This document shows positions 1 through 8,288 of a DNA stretch of 64,000 nucleotides, piece by piece (the first letter of the stretch is position 1; the number at the start of each line of letters is the position of its first letter). The stretch lies in assembly GCF_014649535.1 (NCBI RefSeq), contig NZ_BMTF01000004.1, forward strand, positions 238,900 to 302,899, given 5' to 3'. Below the pieces are notes generated by a model, which saw nothing but the letters and a program-made list of their open reading frames with translations, did not search any database and had not been told where the DNA came from. Source of the DNA: Streptomyces gelaticus (GTDB lineage: Bacteria; Actinomycetota; Actinomycetes; Streptomycetales; Streptomycetaceae). Position numbers and translations under genes: made by a program.

Positions 1-83
1 TCCTCCAGGACCGTCGCCGCGTCAAGCAAGATCACCCGTCCGCAGCGAGGCCCGCCACCTGCAGAAATAGATGTAAGTTGCAC
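1..83 (-). CDS. TetR-family regulator, N-terminal fragment (runs off the window)
   Basis: Reading the minus strand from a GTG at 83-81 gives an open frame to the window edge. It ends in a stretch resembling the first helix of TetR repressors (residues RVILLDAATVLEE; the family usually reads ILDAA..VF.E). An ATG at 86-84 is in a different frame that stops after 21 codons, so GTG is preferred; a GGGA lies upstream. The gene is divergent from an MFS exporter with a palindrome between them, the usual layout of a local drug-efflux repressor. Only about 27 residues are visible, so the family call rests on one helix plus context. Confidence 0.5.
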   Translation of the reverse strand, partial: MQLTSISAGGGPRCGRVILLDAATVLE

Positions 84-107
84 TCATTAGGTTCCCTAAC
101 TTATTCT
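74..107 (+). promoter_or_regulatory. Operator palindrome overlapping the MFS promoter
   Basis: TAAGTT (74-79) pairs with AACTTA (98-103), and inside it TTAGG (87-91) pairs with CCTAA (95-99) around a 3-nt centre. The site lies between a possible -35 (TTGCAC, 78-83) and -10 (TATTCT, 102-107) for the rightward MFS gene and covers the GTG of the leftward TetR gene. A repressor bound here would block both. The symmetry is seen directly; binding is inferred. Confidence 0.55.
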
Positions 108-146
108 GTGTGTATCGAAACGACCTAGCGGAGAGCGAGAAGACCC

Positions 147-1379
147 ATGCAGGGAGAGGATCCGTTCGATCAGGGCGCGAGCAGCATCCTGCGCCAGCCG
201 AAGGCCGTCTGGGCCACGGCGGGCGCCTCTGTTGTCGCATTCATGGGAATCGGCCTGGTGGACCCGATTCTGCCGTCCATCGCCAAGGGCCTGGAGGCGA
301 CGCCGAGCCAGGTGTCCCTGCTCTTCACCTCGTACTTCCTGATCACCGCCGTGGCGATGCTCGTCACCGGCTTCGTCTCCAGCCGGATCGGCGGCCGCAA
401 GACGCTCCTGACCGGCCTCGCGCTCGTCGTCGTCTTCGCCGCGCTCTCCGGCACCTCGTCGTCCGTCGGCGAACTCGTCGGGTTCCGGGCCGGCTGGGGG
501 TTCGGCAACGCGCTCTTCGTGTCGACCGCGCTGGCCGTGATCGTCGGCGCCGCGGCCGGCGGCAGCGCCGCGGCGATTCTGCTCTACGAGTCGGCGCTCG
601 GCCTCGGCATGGCCTGCGGACCACTGCTCGGCGCCCTGCTCGGTGACGCCAGCTGGCGCTACCCGTTCTTCGGCACGGCCGCGCTGATGGCCATCGGCTT
701 CATCTGCATCACGGCGTTCCTGAAGGAACAGCCCAGGCCCGCCCGGAAGACCTCGCTGCTCGACCCGATCAGGGCGCTCGGCCACGGCGGTCTGGCCTCG
801 GTCGCCACCTCGGCGTTCTTCTACAACTACGCGTTCTTCACGGTCCTCGCGTTCACCCCGTTCGTGCTGAACATGACGCCGTACAAGTCGGGCGCGGTGT
901 TCTTCGCCTGGGGTCTGCTGCTCGCGGTCTTCTCGGTGCTCGTCGCCCCGCGGCTCCAGGAGCGCTTCGGCTCCCTGAAGGTGCTCGGCGCCTCGCTGGT
1001 GCTGCTCGCCGTCGACCTGCTGGTCCTGGGGTACGGCAATCACACCGTCGCGATCGTCTGCACGATCGTCTCCGGCGCCTTCATCGGCATGAACAACACC
1101 GTCTACACGGAGCTGGCGCTCGGTGTGTCGGGCGCGCCGCGGCCGGTGGCGAGCGCGGGCTACAACTTCGTCCGCTGGTTCGCCGCGGCCGCCGCCCCGT
1201 ACCTCGCCCCGAAGATCGAGGAGTGGAGCGACATCCACATACCGTTCGTGGTCGCCGCGGTCGCGGCCGTGGCCGGTGCCGTCGTCATCTGGATCCGGCG
1301 TGCGGCGCTGACCCACGAGGCGGTGGAGCTGGAGCCGAAGCACGCCACCGAGGACAGCGTCACGGTCTTCGCCGACTGA
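147..1379 (+). CDS. MFS transporter
   Basis: A 410-residue major facilitator superfamily protein, probably a proton-coupled exporter in the cytoplasmic membrane. Alternating hydrophobic segments cover nearly the whole length, consistent with 12 helices. The first (about residues 25-45, VVAFMGIGLVDPILPSI) has the usual start of the DHA1 drug-efflux group, and SRIGGRKTLL after helix 2 resembles MFS motif A (G-x-x-x-D-R-x-G-R-R). The ATG has a purine-rich GAGAGCGAG 6 nt upstream. It is divergent from a TetR-like gene across an operator, so substrate-induced drug or metabolite export is likely. The substrate cannot be told from sequence. Confidence 0.85.
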   Translation: MQGEDPFDQGASSILRQPKAVWATAGASVVAFMGIGLVDPILPSIAKGLEATPSQVSLLFTSYFLITAVAMLVTGFVSSRIGGRKTLLTGLALVVVFAALSGTSSSVGELVGFRAGWGFGNALFVSTALAVIVGAAAGGSAAAILLYESALGLGMACGPLLGALLGDASWRYPFFGTAALMAIGFICITAFLKEQPRPARKTSLLDPIRALGHGGLASVATSAFFYNYAFFTVLAFTPFVLNMTPYKSGAVFFAWGLLLAVFSVLVAPRLQERFGSLKVLGASLVLLAVDLLVLGYGNHTVAIVCTIVSGAFIGMNNTVYTELALGVSGAPRPVASAGYNFVRWFAAAAAPYLAPKIEEWSDIHIPFVVAAVAAVAGAVVIWIRRAALTHEAVELEPKHATEDSVTVFAD

Positions 1380-1391
1380 CCCCCTCGCCCG

Positions 1392-1429
1392 CCCCGCCCG
1401 CGGCTCTCCCTCCTGGCCGCGCGGCGGGG
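1392..1429 (+). terminator. GC-rich hairpin after the MFS gene
   Basis: CCCCGCCCGCGGC (1392-1404) pairs with GCCGCGCGGCGGGG (1416-1429) with one bulge and an 11-nt loop, and is followed by CTTTCG rather than a T-run. It lies between convergent genes and may serve both. Confidence 0.6.
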
Positions 1430-1455
1430 CTTTCGCGTGCCTGCGGTGGCGCGGA

Positions 1456-2091
1456 TCAGTCCAGGGGTACGGAGCCGCGCAGCGGATCACGCAGGTCCGT
1501 ACCGTGCGAGAGCCACCGCTCCTGGAGCTCCTGCGCGCCCCTGACCCGCTTCCATGCGGCCTCGTTGTGCGTCATCGGCAGCAGCGGCAGGAACCGGACC
1601 GGGTCCATGAGCCCGCCCGTCTCCCGGCCGCCGCCCCCCGCCGAGCCGCTGCGCGGCGCCGGCTCGCTCAGCTCCAGGGCCTCCACCAGCCCGCCCGGCT
1701 CGGCGACCAGTACGGAACTGAACGGCGCCCCGGGCCACAGCGGTTCGCCCACGTCCAGCGAGGCACCGGGCGCCACGATCACTCCCTCGACCTGCGGGGA
1801 GGCGGCGAGCACCGCGAGCGGGCGCAACACCTTGTCGGTGTCGGCGAGTCCGGCGCGCACGGAGAGGATCAGTTCGGCGCGCGGGCCCTTCACCGGGTCC
1901 ACGAGGGCCGCGGTCGGGTCGGCCATCGGATGGGCCGACATACCGAGCGTGGCATAGCGCACCATATCGCCGTCGGCGAAGCGCAGCACCTCGATCCGGT
2001 CCGTACCGAGAAATGTCACCGCCGCACGCGCGTCCGGTTCACCGAGGGCCGTCAGCAGCCGGGCCTCGACCAGAGCAAGAATTTCTCCCAT
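1456..2091 (-). CDS. Suppressor of fused (SUFU) domain protein
   Basis: A 211-residue soluble protein recognised as the bacterial SUFU-domain family, from its N-terminal block (residues about 10-60, ALGEPDARAAVTFLGTDRIEVLRF then RYATLGMSAHPM) and its central P.RAELILS segment. Near the C terminus, FLPLLPMTHNEAAWKR is typical. Molecular function in bacteria is unknown; some members are immunity-like or regulatory. The start at 2091 is chosen because homology begins there. A -10-like TATGCT lies exactly 6 nt upstream with no Shine-Dalgarno, suggesting a leaderless transcript. The frame stays open upstream to 2364, but that extension has no recognisable content. A Gly-rich insert (about residue 150) is low complexity. 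Confidence 0.75.
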   Translation of the reverse strand: MGEILALVEARLLTALGEPDARAAVTFLGTDRIEVLRFADGDMVRYATLGMSAHPMADPTAALVDPVKGPRAELILSVRAGLADTDKVLRPLAVLAASPQVEGVIVAPGASLDVGEPLWPGAPFSSVLVAEPGGLVEALELSEPAPRSGSAGGGGRETGGLMDPVRFLPLLPMTHNEAAWKRVRGAQELQERWLSHGTDLRDPLRGSVPLD

Positions 2092-2498
2092 CCAGCGAGC
2101 ATAGGTCGCGTATGGAACGGGCAAAGTAAGGGATTGGCCGTCAGTCGGCTGATAGTCTTGGCCGCTGGTCGGGGCAGCACGCAGAAGCGTCGCTCTCAGC
2201 CCCGGTGACACGTCATCCCCCAAGGGGGACCGGCTGGAGGAGGTGGGGCTGCAATGGATCGAAGTCGATCGTGCAGTACCAACCGCTCTTCCGCACTCCA
2301 CCTCTCCTGGTGATCTGAAGCCTCCCGGTCGAGGCCCATGGCTTTGCGCACGACGGAAGAGCACTCCTTTTTTGCCTGTCTGTAGCGAACGCCGTCATCG
2401 CGCCGCCGCGGTGCCGCCCGCTTTGCGGACGTGAGCACACGTCCTCATTCCGGGCTGTTCCACGTGCCCGCCGACGGCCCTCCGTGAAGGAGCCAGCC
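2092..2498. other. 407-bp divergent intergenic region, with a doubtful small ORF
   Basis: This gap carries the leaderless-type promoter of the SUFU gene (AGCATA on the plus strand at 2098-2103) and the leader of corA. A short palindrome, CCCCCAAGGGGG, lies near 2217-2228. A minus-strand ORF at 2196-2351 (GTG, 51 residues, rich in Arg/Glu/Asp and ending Pro-rich) sits downstream of AAGGAG, but with a 12-nt spacing and no family resemblance. It could be real or chance. The long corA leader could hold a Mg-responsive element, but I recognise no M-box features. Confidence 0.3.
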
Positions 2499-3614
2499 AT
2501 GTCGATGATCCGCGACCTGCGCGCCGCCGTGCGCCCGTCCCTGCGCAAGAGCAACGCCCTGCACAACAGTTACGACACCACCCGCGACCCCTCCGCCTCC
2601 AGCGCGGTCGTCGACTGCGCGGTCTACCGCGACGGGCGGCGCCTGGAGAGCGGCACCTGCCGCACGCCGCACGAGGCGATGCTCCAGGTGCGCGAGGAGG
2701 GCGGCTTCGCCTGGATCGGCCTGCACGAGCCGACCGAAGAGGAATTCGCCGGTATCGCCCGGGAGTTCGGCCTGCACCCGCTCGCCGTCGAGGACGCCGT
2801 CCACGCCCACCAGCGGCCGAAGCTGGAGCGGTACGACGACACCCTGTTCACCGTCTTCAAGACCATCCACTACGTCGAGCACACCGAGCTCACCGCCACC
2901 AGCGAGGTGGTCGAGACCGGCGAGGTGATGTGCTTCACCGGCCGGGACTTCGTCATCACCGTGCGGCACGGCGGCCACGGCTCGCTGCGCGCGCTGCGGC
3001 ACCGGCTGCAGGACGATCCCGAGCTGCTCGCCAAGGGGCCCTCCGCGGTGCTGCACTCCATCGCCGACCATGTCGTCGACGGCTACATCGCGGTGGCCGG
3101 CGCCGTCCAGGAAGACATCGACGAGGTGGAGATCGAGGTCTTCTCCACCCCGGCCAAGGGCAGCTCGCGCGGCTCGGAAGCGGGCCGGATCTACCAACTG
3201 AAGCGCGAGGTACTGGAGTTCAAGCGAGCGGTGTCGCCGCTGCTGCGGCCGATGCAGCTGCTGAGCGAGCGGCCCATGCGGCTGATCGACCCGGACATCC
3301 AGAAGTACTTCCGTGACGTCGCCGACCACCTGGCACGGGTGCACGAGGAGGTCGTCGGCTTCGACGAGCTGCTGAACTCGATCCTCCAGGCCAACCTGGC
3401 ACAGGCGACCGTCGCGCAGAACGAGGACATGCGCAAGATCACGTCCTGGGCGGCCATCGTCGCCGTACCGACGATGATCTGCGGCGTCTACGGCATGAAC
3501 TTCGACCACATGCCGGAGCTGCGCTGGAGGTACGGCTATCCGATGGTGCTGGGCGTCATCGGGGTGGTCTGCTTCTCCATCCATCGCATCCTCAAGCGCA
3601 ACGGATGGCTCTGA
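2499..3614 (+). CDS. corA: CorA family magnesium/cobalt transporter
   Basis: A 371-residue CorA-type divalent cation channel. The long N-terminal cytoplasmic domain is acidic and helical. Two transmembrane helices lie at the extreme C terminus, and the diagnostic YGMNF signature follows the first of them (about residue 330), with a short basic tail (LKRNGWL). The ATG at 2499 is preferred to the in-frame GTG at 2484 because AAGGAG lies 6 nt before it. It is expected to pass Mg2+ down the membrane potential as a pentamer. In M. tuberculosis the orthologous neighbourhood also has corA near mrp and sigE. Confidence 0.93.
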   Translation: MSMIRDLRAAVRPSLRKSNALHNSYDTTRDPSASSAVVDCAVYRDGRRLESGTCRTPHEAMLQVREEGGFAWIGLHEPTEEEFAGIAREFGLHPLAVEDAVHAHQRPKLERYDDTLFTVFKTIHYVEHTELTATSEVVETGEVMCFTGRDFVITVRHGGHGSLRALRHRLQDDPELLAKGPSAVLHSIADHVVDGYIAVAGAVQEDIDEVEIEVFSTPAKGSSRGSEAGRIYQLKREVLEFKRAVSPLLRPMQLLSERPMRLIDPDIQKYFRDVADHLARVHEEVVGFDELLNSILQANLAQATVAQNEDMRKITSWAAIVAVPTMICGVYGMNFDHMPELRWRYGYPMVLGVIGVVCFSIHRILKRNGWL

Positions 3615-3641
3615 CACTGTCCCCGGCCGGTCCCATAGAGT
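3611..3641 (+). promoter_or_regulatory. Leaderless-type promoter for the 3648 gene
   Basis: CTGACA (3611-3616) and TAGAGT (3636-3641) are spaced 19 nt. The -10 box ends 6 nt before the ATG at 3648 and no Shine-Dalgarno is present, so transcription would start at or beside the A of the start codon. The CTGACA overlaps the corA stop codon. Confidence 0.45.
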
Positions 3642-3647
3642 TCGGGC

Positions 3648-4169
3648 ATGACTGCTGCTGCCGCTGACGTACCGCTGGGCCGGGCCCTCGTCGAGGAGGC
3701 CACCAAGAAGTCGGGCCTCATCTGGGTACGGGGCACCGGACCCGCGCGGGCGCTGTGGCACGTCTGGCACGAGGGTGCGGCGCATCTGGTCGGGGACGGT
3801 CCCGGCGAGCAGCCGTTCCCGGCCGGGCTCACCGACGGGTCCGCCGCCGAGGTGACCGTGCGCAGCAAGGACAAGGGCGGCCGGCTGGTCGCCTGGACGG
3901 CCGCCGTGACGGAACTCGCCCCGCACTCCGAGCAGTGGGAGGCCGCGGTCGCCGAGCTCAAGGGCAAGCGGCTGAACGCACCGGACGCCGAGCAGATGAC
4001 GGAGCGCTGGGCGCGCGAGTGCCGGGTGCTGCGGCTGACGCCCGGCGAGTTCCGTACCGAGCTGCCGGACGGCTCCCTGGCCGCGGCGCCGCTGCCGACG
4101 TCCGCGACCACCCGGCGCCCGGTCCCCGCGGGTCTGCCGCGGCTGCTGAAGCAGGGGCGCAAGGGCTGA
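3648..4169 (+). CDS. Conserved hypothetical protein, flavin-split-barrel-like
   Basis: A 173-residue soluble protein without signal peptide or membrane segment. The N-terminal half (LIWVRGTGPARALWHVWHEG followed by AAHLV..GPGEQP) looks like the beta-barrel of pyridoxamine-phosphate-oxidase/F420-dependent split-barrel proteins, a fold many actinobacterial conserved proteins share. No catalytic residues can be assigned. It follows corA by 33 nt but has its own leaderless-type promoter. The C-terminal 40 residues are Pro/Arg-rich and probably disordered. Function unknown. Confidence 0.7.
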   Translation: MTAAAADVPLGRALVEEATKKSGLIWVRGTGPARALWHVWHEGAAHLVGDGPGEQPFPAGLTDGSAAEVTVRSKDKGGRLVAWTAAVTELAPHSEQWEAAVAELKGKRLNAPDAEQMTERWARECRVLRLTPGEFRTELPDGSLAAAPLPTSATTRRPVPAGLPRLLKQGRKG

Positions 4170-4221
4170 CCGGGGCGGCGCCGCCACCCGCGCCCGACCG
4201 GGGCGACGGCGCGGCCCGCCG

Positions 4222-4983
4222 TCAGGACGACGTCTTGGGCAGCTGCTTCCCGTAGTCGACCGTGTCCCCGCGCGTCGGGGCCTCCAGGTCGAAGTCCTTG
4301 CCCCAGTCCGACAGGATGACGGTCCCCCCGCCCCCGCCGCGCGCGAATCGCAGCGGATACGCCTTGCCCTTGAGCGAGACGTCGAGCGTGCCGCCCGCGC
4401 CCTGGCCGCCCGTGATCTGGACGGTCGGGGTCTCACCGACCGTCTTACGGTCCCCCTTGCCGAGGGTGCCGTGCAGCGTGAGCATCCCGTCGAGCAGGGT
4501 CTTCTTGTCCGTGAAGCCGCGCAGCTGCTTGTACGTGGGGTCGTCCTGGGGCACCTTCACGTACTTGTTCTGGAGCTTGTCCGCTGCCGCGCCGCCCGCC
4601 GCGCTGTCGGCGCCGGGCTTCTCGTCGTGGCTCCAGAACCCGGAGTCCGCCTTCAGATAGAGCTCGTCACCGATCCGCAGCAGCTCGAAGGTGCTGTCCT
4701 TCGAGACGACGGAACCGGTGCCACCCTGCTCCTTGAGCTGCATGTTGAGCTTGTACGTGCCGCCCTTGCTGACCAGCGTCCCGGCCAGGCGCACCGCGTC
4801 GGCGGCGTCCGCCGCGCGCTGTGCCTTCTTCTCGATCTCCGCGGCGGTCAGCTTGCCGACGCCGTTGGTCCCCTCGTCCGGGTCCTCGCCGCACGCCGTG
4901 AGGGCTGCGGCCAGGCCCGCACAGAGCAGGGCGGCGAGAGCGGTCCGGCGTCGGGCCCGGACGGGCGGAACGGAAGAGGTCAC
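4222..4983 (-). CDS. LppX/LprG-like lipoprotein
   Basis: A 253-residue secreted lipoprotein. After an Arg-rich n-region (RARRR) comes a hydrophobic stretch ending in the lipobox ALTAC, so Cys31 would be lipidated and the protein anchored outside the membrane. The mature part has a beta-rich pattern (KLNMQLKEQGGTGSVVSKDSTFELLRIGDELYLKA...) typical of the LppX_LprAFG lipid- or siderophore-handling fold, with a Gly-rich loop (ARGGGGG). GTG 4983 is favoured because AGAGG lies about 10 nt upstream; ATGs at 5001 and 5007 are possible. Ligand unknown. Confidence 0.75.
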   Translation of the reverse strand: MTSSVPPVRARRRTALAALLCAGLAAALTACGEDPDEGTNGVGKLTAAEIEKKAQRAADAADAVRLAGTLVSKGGTYKLNMQLKEQGGTGSVVSKDSTFELLRIGDELYLKADSGFWSHDEKPGADSAAGGAAADKLQNKYVKVPQDDPTYKQLRGFTDKKTLLDGMLTLHGTLGKGDRKTVGETPTVQITGGQGAGGTLDVSLKGKAYPLRFARGGGGGTVILSDWGKDFDLEAPTRGDTVDYGKQLPKTSS

Positions 4984-5185
4984 GGGCGCACTGCCTCTCA
5001 TTCGCATCGCGGGGTGGCAGACGGCAGCGTACCTGTGCTGTTCACGCCTCCCGGCAGGGAGCCGTACGGACGGCTCCACCGGGGCAACCCGGAGCGGTAC
5101 GGGCTAGCCTGATCCCGTCATAACAGTTGATTGACTGCCAAACAGACCAGCCGGAGAAGTCGCACACGGAAGAAGGAGGCGCAGG

Positions 5186-6460
5186 ATGGCGGCAGGCGCC
5201 CCCCGGGTGTTCGTCTCCCATCTCGCCGGCGTACCGGTCTTCGACCCCAACGGCGACCAGGTGGGCCGCGTCCGCGATCTGGTCGCGATGCTCCGGGTCG
5301 GCGGCAGGGCGCCGAGGCTGCTCGGGCTCGTCGTCGAGGTGCTCAGCCGACGCCGGATCTTCCTCCCGATGACCCGGGTCACCGGGATCGAGTCCGGCCA
5401 GGTCATCACCACCGGCGTGGTGAACATGCGGCGCTTCGAACAGCGGCCCACCGAACGCCTGGTGCTCGGTGAATTCCTCGACCGCCGGGTCCGCCTGGTG
5501 GAGACCGGCGAGGAGGTCACCGTCCTCGATGTCTCCATCCAGCAGCTCCCGGCCCGCCGCGACTGGGAGATCGACAAGTACTTCGTGCGCAAGGGCAAGG
5601 GCGGGGCGCTGCGCCGCAAGGGCGAGACCCTGACCGTCGAGTGGTCGGCGGTCAGCGGTTTCTCGCTGGAGGAGGTCGGGCAGGGCGCCGAGACCCTGGT
5701 CGCCACGTTCGAGCGGCTGCGCCCGACGGACGTGGCCAACGCGCTGCATCACCTCTCGCCGAAACGGCGGGCCGAGGTCGCCGCCGCGCTCGACGACGAC
5801 CGGCTCGCCGACGTCCTGGAGGAGCTGCCCGAGGACGACCAGGTGGAGATCATCGGCAAGCTCAAGGAGGAACGCGCCGCCGACGTACTGGAGGCGATGG
5901 ACCCGGACGACGCGGCCGACCTGCTGTCCGAGCTGCCCGAGGAGGACAAGGAGCGGCTGCTGACGCTGATGCGGCCGGACGACGCGGCCGATGTGCGACG
6001 CCTCATGTCGTACGAGGAGCGGACCGCGGGCGGGCTGATGACCACCGAGCCGATCATCCTGCGGCCGGACGCCACGGTCGCCGACGCGCTCGCCCGGGTC
6101 CGGCAGGCGGACCTCTCCCCGGCGCTCGCCGCCCAGGTGTACGTGTGCCGGTCGCCCGACGAGACACCGACCGGCAAGTACCTGGGCACCGTGCACTTCC
6201 AGCGGCTGCTGCGGGATCCGCCGTACGCCCTGGTCAGCTCGATCGTCGACAGCGATCTCGTGCCCCTCGCGCCGGACACCTCGCTGCCGGCCGTGACCAG
6301 CTATCTGGCCGCGTACAACCTGGTCTCGGCGCCCGTGGTGGACGAGAGCGGCTCGCTGCTCGGCGCGGTGACGGTCGACGACGTGCTCGACCATCTGCTG
6401 CCCGAGGACTGGCGGGAAACGGACTTCCACAGCGAGGAGAGGGTCGCCGGTGGCCGCTGA
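5186..6460 (+). CDS. MgtE N-domain / CBS-pair protein lacking a membrane domain
   Basis: A 424-residue cytoplasmic protein. Residues about 8-130 resemble a PRC-barrel (VFDPNGDQVGRVRDLV...LLGLVVEV). Residues 160-265 form the helical superhelix of MgtE_N, with repeated LxELPExD motifs (LEELPEDDQ, LSELPEEDK). Residues about 280-410 form two CBS motifs, with TTEPIILRPDATVADAL and VSAPVVDESGSLLGAVTVDDVLDHL. The MgtE membrane channel is absent, so this is probably a Mg/nucleotide sensor rather than a transporter. It overlaps the next gene (DUF1003 membrane protein) by 11 nt, suggesting the two act together. Confidence 0.85.
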   Translation: MAAGAPRVFVSHLAGVPVFDPNGDQVGRVRDLVAMLRVGGRAPRLLGLVVEVLSRRRIFLPMTRVTGIESGQVITTGVVNMRRFEQRPTERLVLGEFLDRRVRLVETGEEVTVLDVSIQQLPARRDWEIDKYFVRKGKGGALRRKGETLTVEWSAVSGFSLEEVGQGAETLVATFERLRPTDVANALHHLSPKRRAEVAAALDDDRLADVLEELPEDDQVEIIGKLKEERAADVLEAMDPDDAADLLSELPEEDKERLLTLMRPDDAADVRRLMSYEERTAGGLMTTEPIILRPDATVADALARVRQADLSPALAAQVYVCRSPDETPTGKYLGTVHFQRLLRDPPYALVSSIVDSDLVPLAPDTSLPAVTSYLAAYNLVSAPVVDESGSLLGAVTVDDVLDHLLPEDWRETDFHSEERVAGGR

Positions 6461-7007
6461 GGAACGCACGAGGACCGCACAGACGGGGGCCTCGGGCATC
6501 GCGCGCCCGCCCCGTTCCCGGCTGGACCAGCCGAAGGCCCCGCGGCGGCGGCTGCTGCCCGAGTACGACCCCGAGACGTTCGGCCGGTTCTCCGAGCGGA
6601 TCGCCCGCTTCCTGGGCACCTGGCGCTTCATCTCCTGGATGACGCTGTTCATCGTCGTCTGGGTGCTGTGGAACGTCTTCGCGCCCGTGCACCTGCGGTA
6701 CGACCAGTACCCGTTCATCTTCCTGACGCTGATGCTCTCGCTCCAGGCCTCGTACGCGGCGCCGCTGATCCTGCTCGCGCAGAACCGGCAGGCCGACCGT
6801 GACCGGGTCACCTACGAGCAGGACCGCAAGCAGAACGAGCGCTCCATCGCGGACACCGAGTACCTGACCCGCGAGATCGCGGCACTGCGGATGGGGCTCG
6901 GCGAGGTCGCCACCCGCGACTGGATCCGCTCCGAACTGGAAGACCTCGTGAAGGACCTCGACGACCGGCACGCCCTGCTCCCGGCCGAGAGCGACGAAGA
7001 CCGCTGA
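6450..7007 (+). CDS. DUF1003 family membrane protein
   Basis: A 185-residue protein with two hydrophobic helices (about residues 65-85, WMTLFIVVWVLWNVFA, and 95-115, FIFLTLMLSLQASYAAPLILL), followed by the family signature AQNRQADRDR and a charged, coiled-coil-like C-terminal tail (YEQDRKQNERSIADTEYLTREIAAL). The GTG start overlaps the upstream CBS gene, indicating translational coupling. DUF1003 function is unknown. The pairing with an MgtE_N/CBS protein is also known from mycobacteria (Rv1232c/Rv1231c), which argues for a shared complex at the membrane. Confidence 0.88.
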   Translation: MAAEERTRTAQTGASGIARPPRSRLDQPKAPRRRLLPEYDPETFGRFSERIARFLGTWRFISWMTLFIVVWVLWNVFAPVHLRYDQYPFIFLTLMLSLQASYAAPLILLAQNRQADRDRVTYEQDRKQNERSIADTEYLTREIAALRMGLGEVATRDWIRSELEDLVKDLDDRHALLPAESDEDR

Positions 7008-7068
7008 CGGATGCTACTCACGCGTAGCGGCGCCCACCACCACCCTCAAGGAGCGCTGCGCGCACCCG

Positions 7069-7081
7069 TACTATCGAGGTA
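7069..7081 (+). promoter_or_regulatory. Leaderless-type -10 box of mrp
   Basis: TACTAT at 7069-7074 lies exactly 6 nt before ATG 7081. The only purine run (GAGG) is 1 nt from the start codon, too close for a Shine-Dalgarno. No clear -35 is visible. Confidence 0.4.
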
Positions 7082-8214
7082 TGGCTACGGAAGACGCGGT
7101 GCTTGAGGCACTGGCGACAGTGAACGACCCGGAGATCCACCGTCCGATCACCGAACTCGGCATGGTGAAATCGGTCGAGATCGATGCTGACGGTGTGGTC
7201 GCTGTCACGGTCTATCTCACGGTCTCAGGCTGCCCGATGCGCGAGACGATCACCAAGAGCGTGACGGACGCGGTCGCCCGTGTCGAGGGCGTCTCGCGGG
7301 TCGACGTCACGCTCGACGTGATGAGCGACGAACAGCGCAAGGAACTCGCCACCTCGCTGCGCGGCGGCACGGCGGAACGCGAGGTGCCGTTCGCCAAGCC
7401 CGGCTCGCTGACCCGGGTCTACGCGGTCGCGTCGGGCAAGGGCGGCGTCGGCAAGTCGTCGGTGACGGTGAACCTCGCGGCCGCGATGGCGGCCGACGGC
7501 CTCAAGGTCGGTGTCGTGGACGCGGACATCTACGGGCACAGCGTGCCGCGGATGCTCGGCGCGGACGGCAAGCCGACCCAGGTCGAGAACATGATCATGC
7601 CGCCGTCCTCGCACGGCGTGAAGGTCATCTCCATCGGCATGTTCACCCCGGGCAACGCCCCGGTGGTGTGGCGCGGACCGATGCTCCACCGCGCGCTCCA
7701 GCAGTTCCTCGCCGATGTGTACTGGGGCGACCTCGACGTTCTCCTGCTCGACCTGCCGCCGGGCACGGGCGACATCGCGATCTCGGTGGCACAGCTCGTG
7801 CCGAACGCCGAGATCCTGGTCGTCACGACCCCTCAGCAGGCGGCGGCCGAGGTCGCTGAGCGGGCCGGTTCGATCGCCGTCCAGACCCACCAGAAGATCG
7901 TCGGCGTCGTCGAGAACATGTCGGGCATGCCGTGCCCGCACTGCGACGAGATGGTCGATGTCTTCGGCACCGGCGGTGGCCGGAAGGTCGCCGAGGGCCT
8001 GACGAGGACGACCGGCGCGGAGGTGCCGGTGCTCGGCTCCATCCCGATCGACGTACGGCTGCGCGAGGGCGGCGACGAGGGCAAGCCGGTCGTCCTGTCC
8101 GACCCCGACTCCCCGGCCGGCAAGGCGCTGCGCACCATCGCGGACAAGCTGGGCGGCCGTCAGCGCGGCCTGTCGGGCATGTCGCTGGGCATCACCCCGC
8201 GCAACAAGTTCTGA
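7081..8214 (+). CDS. mrp: Mrp/ApbC/NBP35-family Fe-S cluster carrier ATPase
   Basis: A 377-residue P-loop ATPase that loads or transfers iron-sulphur clusters in the cytoplasm. Residues 1-80 are a MIP18/DUF59 domain with its Cys at 51 (SGCPMRE). The deviant Walker A GKGGVGKSS is at 119-127, followed by VVDADIYGHS (switch, about 146-154) and LLLDLPPGTGD (Walker B region, about 221-231). The cluster-bridging CPHC motif is at 285-288. The length fits the family. It is in the same order relative to the DUF1003 and CBS genes as in M. tuberculosis. Confidence 0.93.
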   Translation: MATEDAVLEALATVNDPEIHRPITELGMVKSVEIDADGVVAVTVYLTVSGCPMRETITKSVTDAVARVEGVSRVDVTLDVMSDEQRKELATSLRGGTAEREVPFAKPGSLTRVYAVASGKGGVGKSSVTVNLAAAMAADGLKVGVVDADIYGHSVPRMLGADGKPTQVENMIMPPSSHGVKVISIGMFTPGNAPVVWRGPMLHRALQQFLADVYWGDLDVLLLDLPPGTGDIAISVAQLVPNAEILVVTTPQQAAAEVAERAGSIAVQTHQKIVGVVENMSGMPCPHCDEMVDVFGTGGGRKVAEGLTRTTGAEVPVLGSIPIDVRLREGGDEGKPVVLSDPDSPAGKALRTIADKLGGRQRGLSGMSLGITPRNKF

Positions 8215-8220
8215 GACGAA

Positions 8221-8255
8221 GGAGCGGTGACCGGCCCCGGGCCGGTCACCGCTCC
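8221..8255 (+). terminator. Terminator of mrp
   Basis: GGAGCGGTGACCGGC (8221-8235) and GCCGGTCACCGCTCC (8241-8255) form a perfect 15-bp stem with a 5-nt loop, 6 nt after the mrp stop codon. It is followed by GTGTTCC, without a T-run. Confidence 0.85.
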
Positions 8256-8288
8256 GTGTTCCGCGTACGTCCTGTGTACGCCTGCGTG

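Noticed and set aside
2196..2351. Possible 51-residue minus-strand gene between SUFU and corA
   Set aside because: Ribosome-binding-site spacing is poor and no homology is recognised; kept only as a note on the intergenic region.
2092..2364. N-terminal extension of the SUFU protein to a GTG at 2364
   Set aside because: The added 91 residues look non-coding and an AAGGA abuts the GTG without spacing; family similarity starts at 2091.
2200..2498. Mg-sensing riboswitch before corA
   Set aside because: I could not identify M-box or similar conserved helices; covariance search would be needed.
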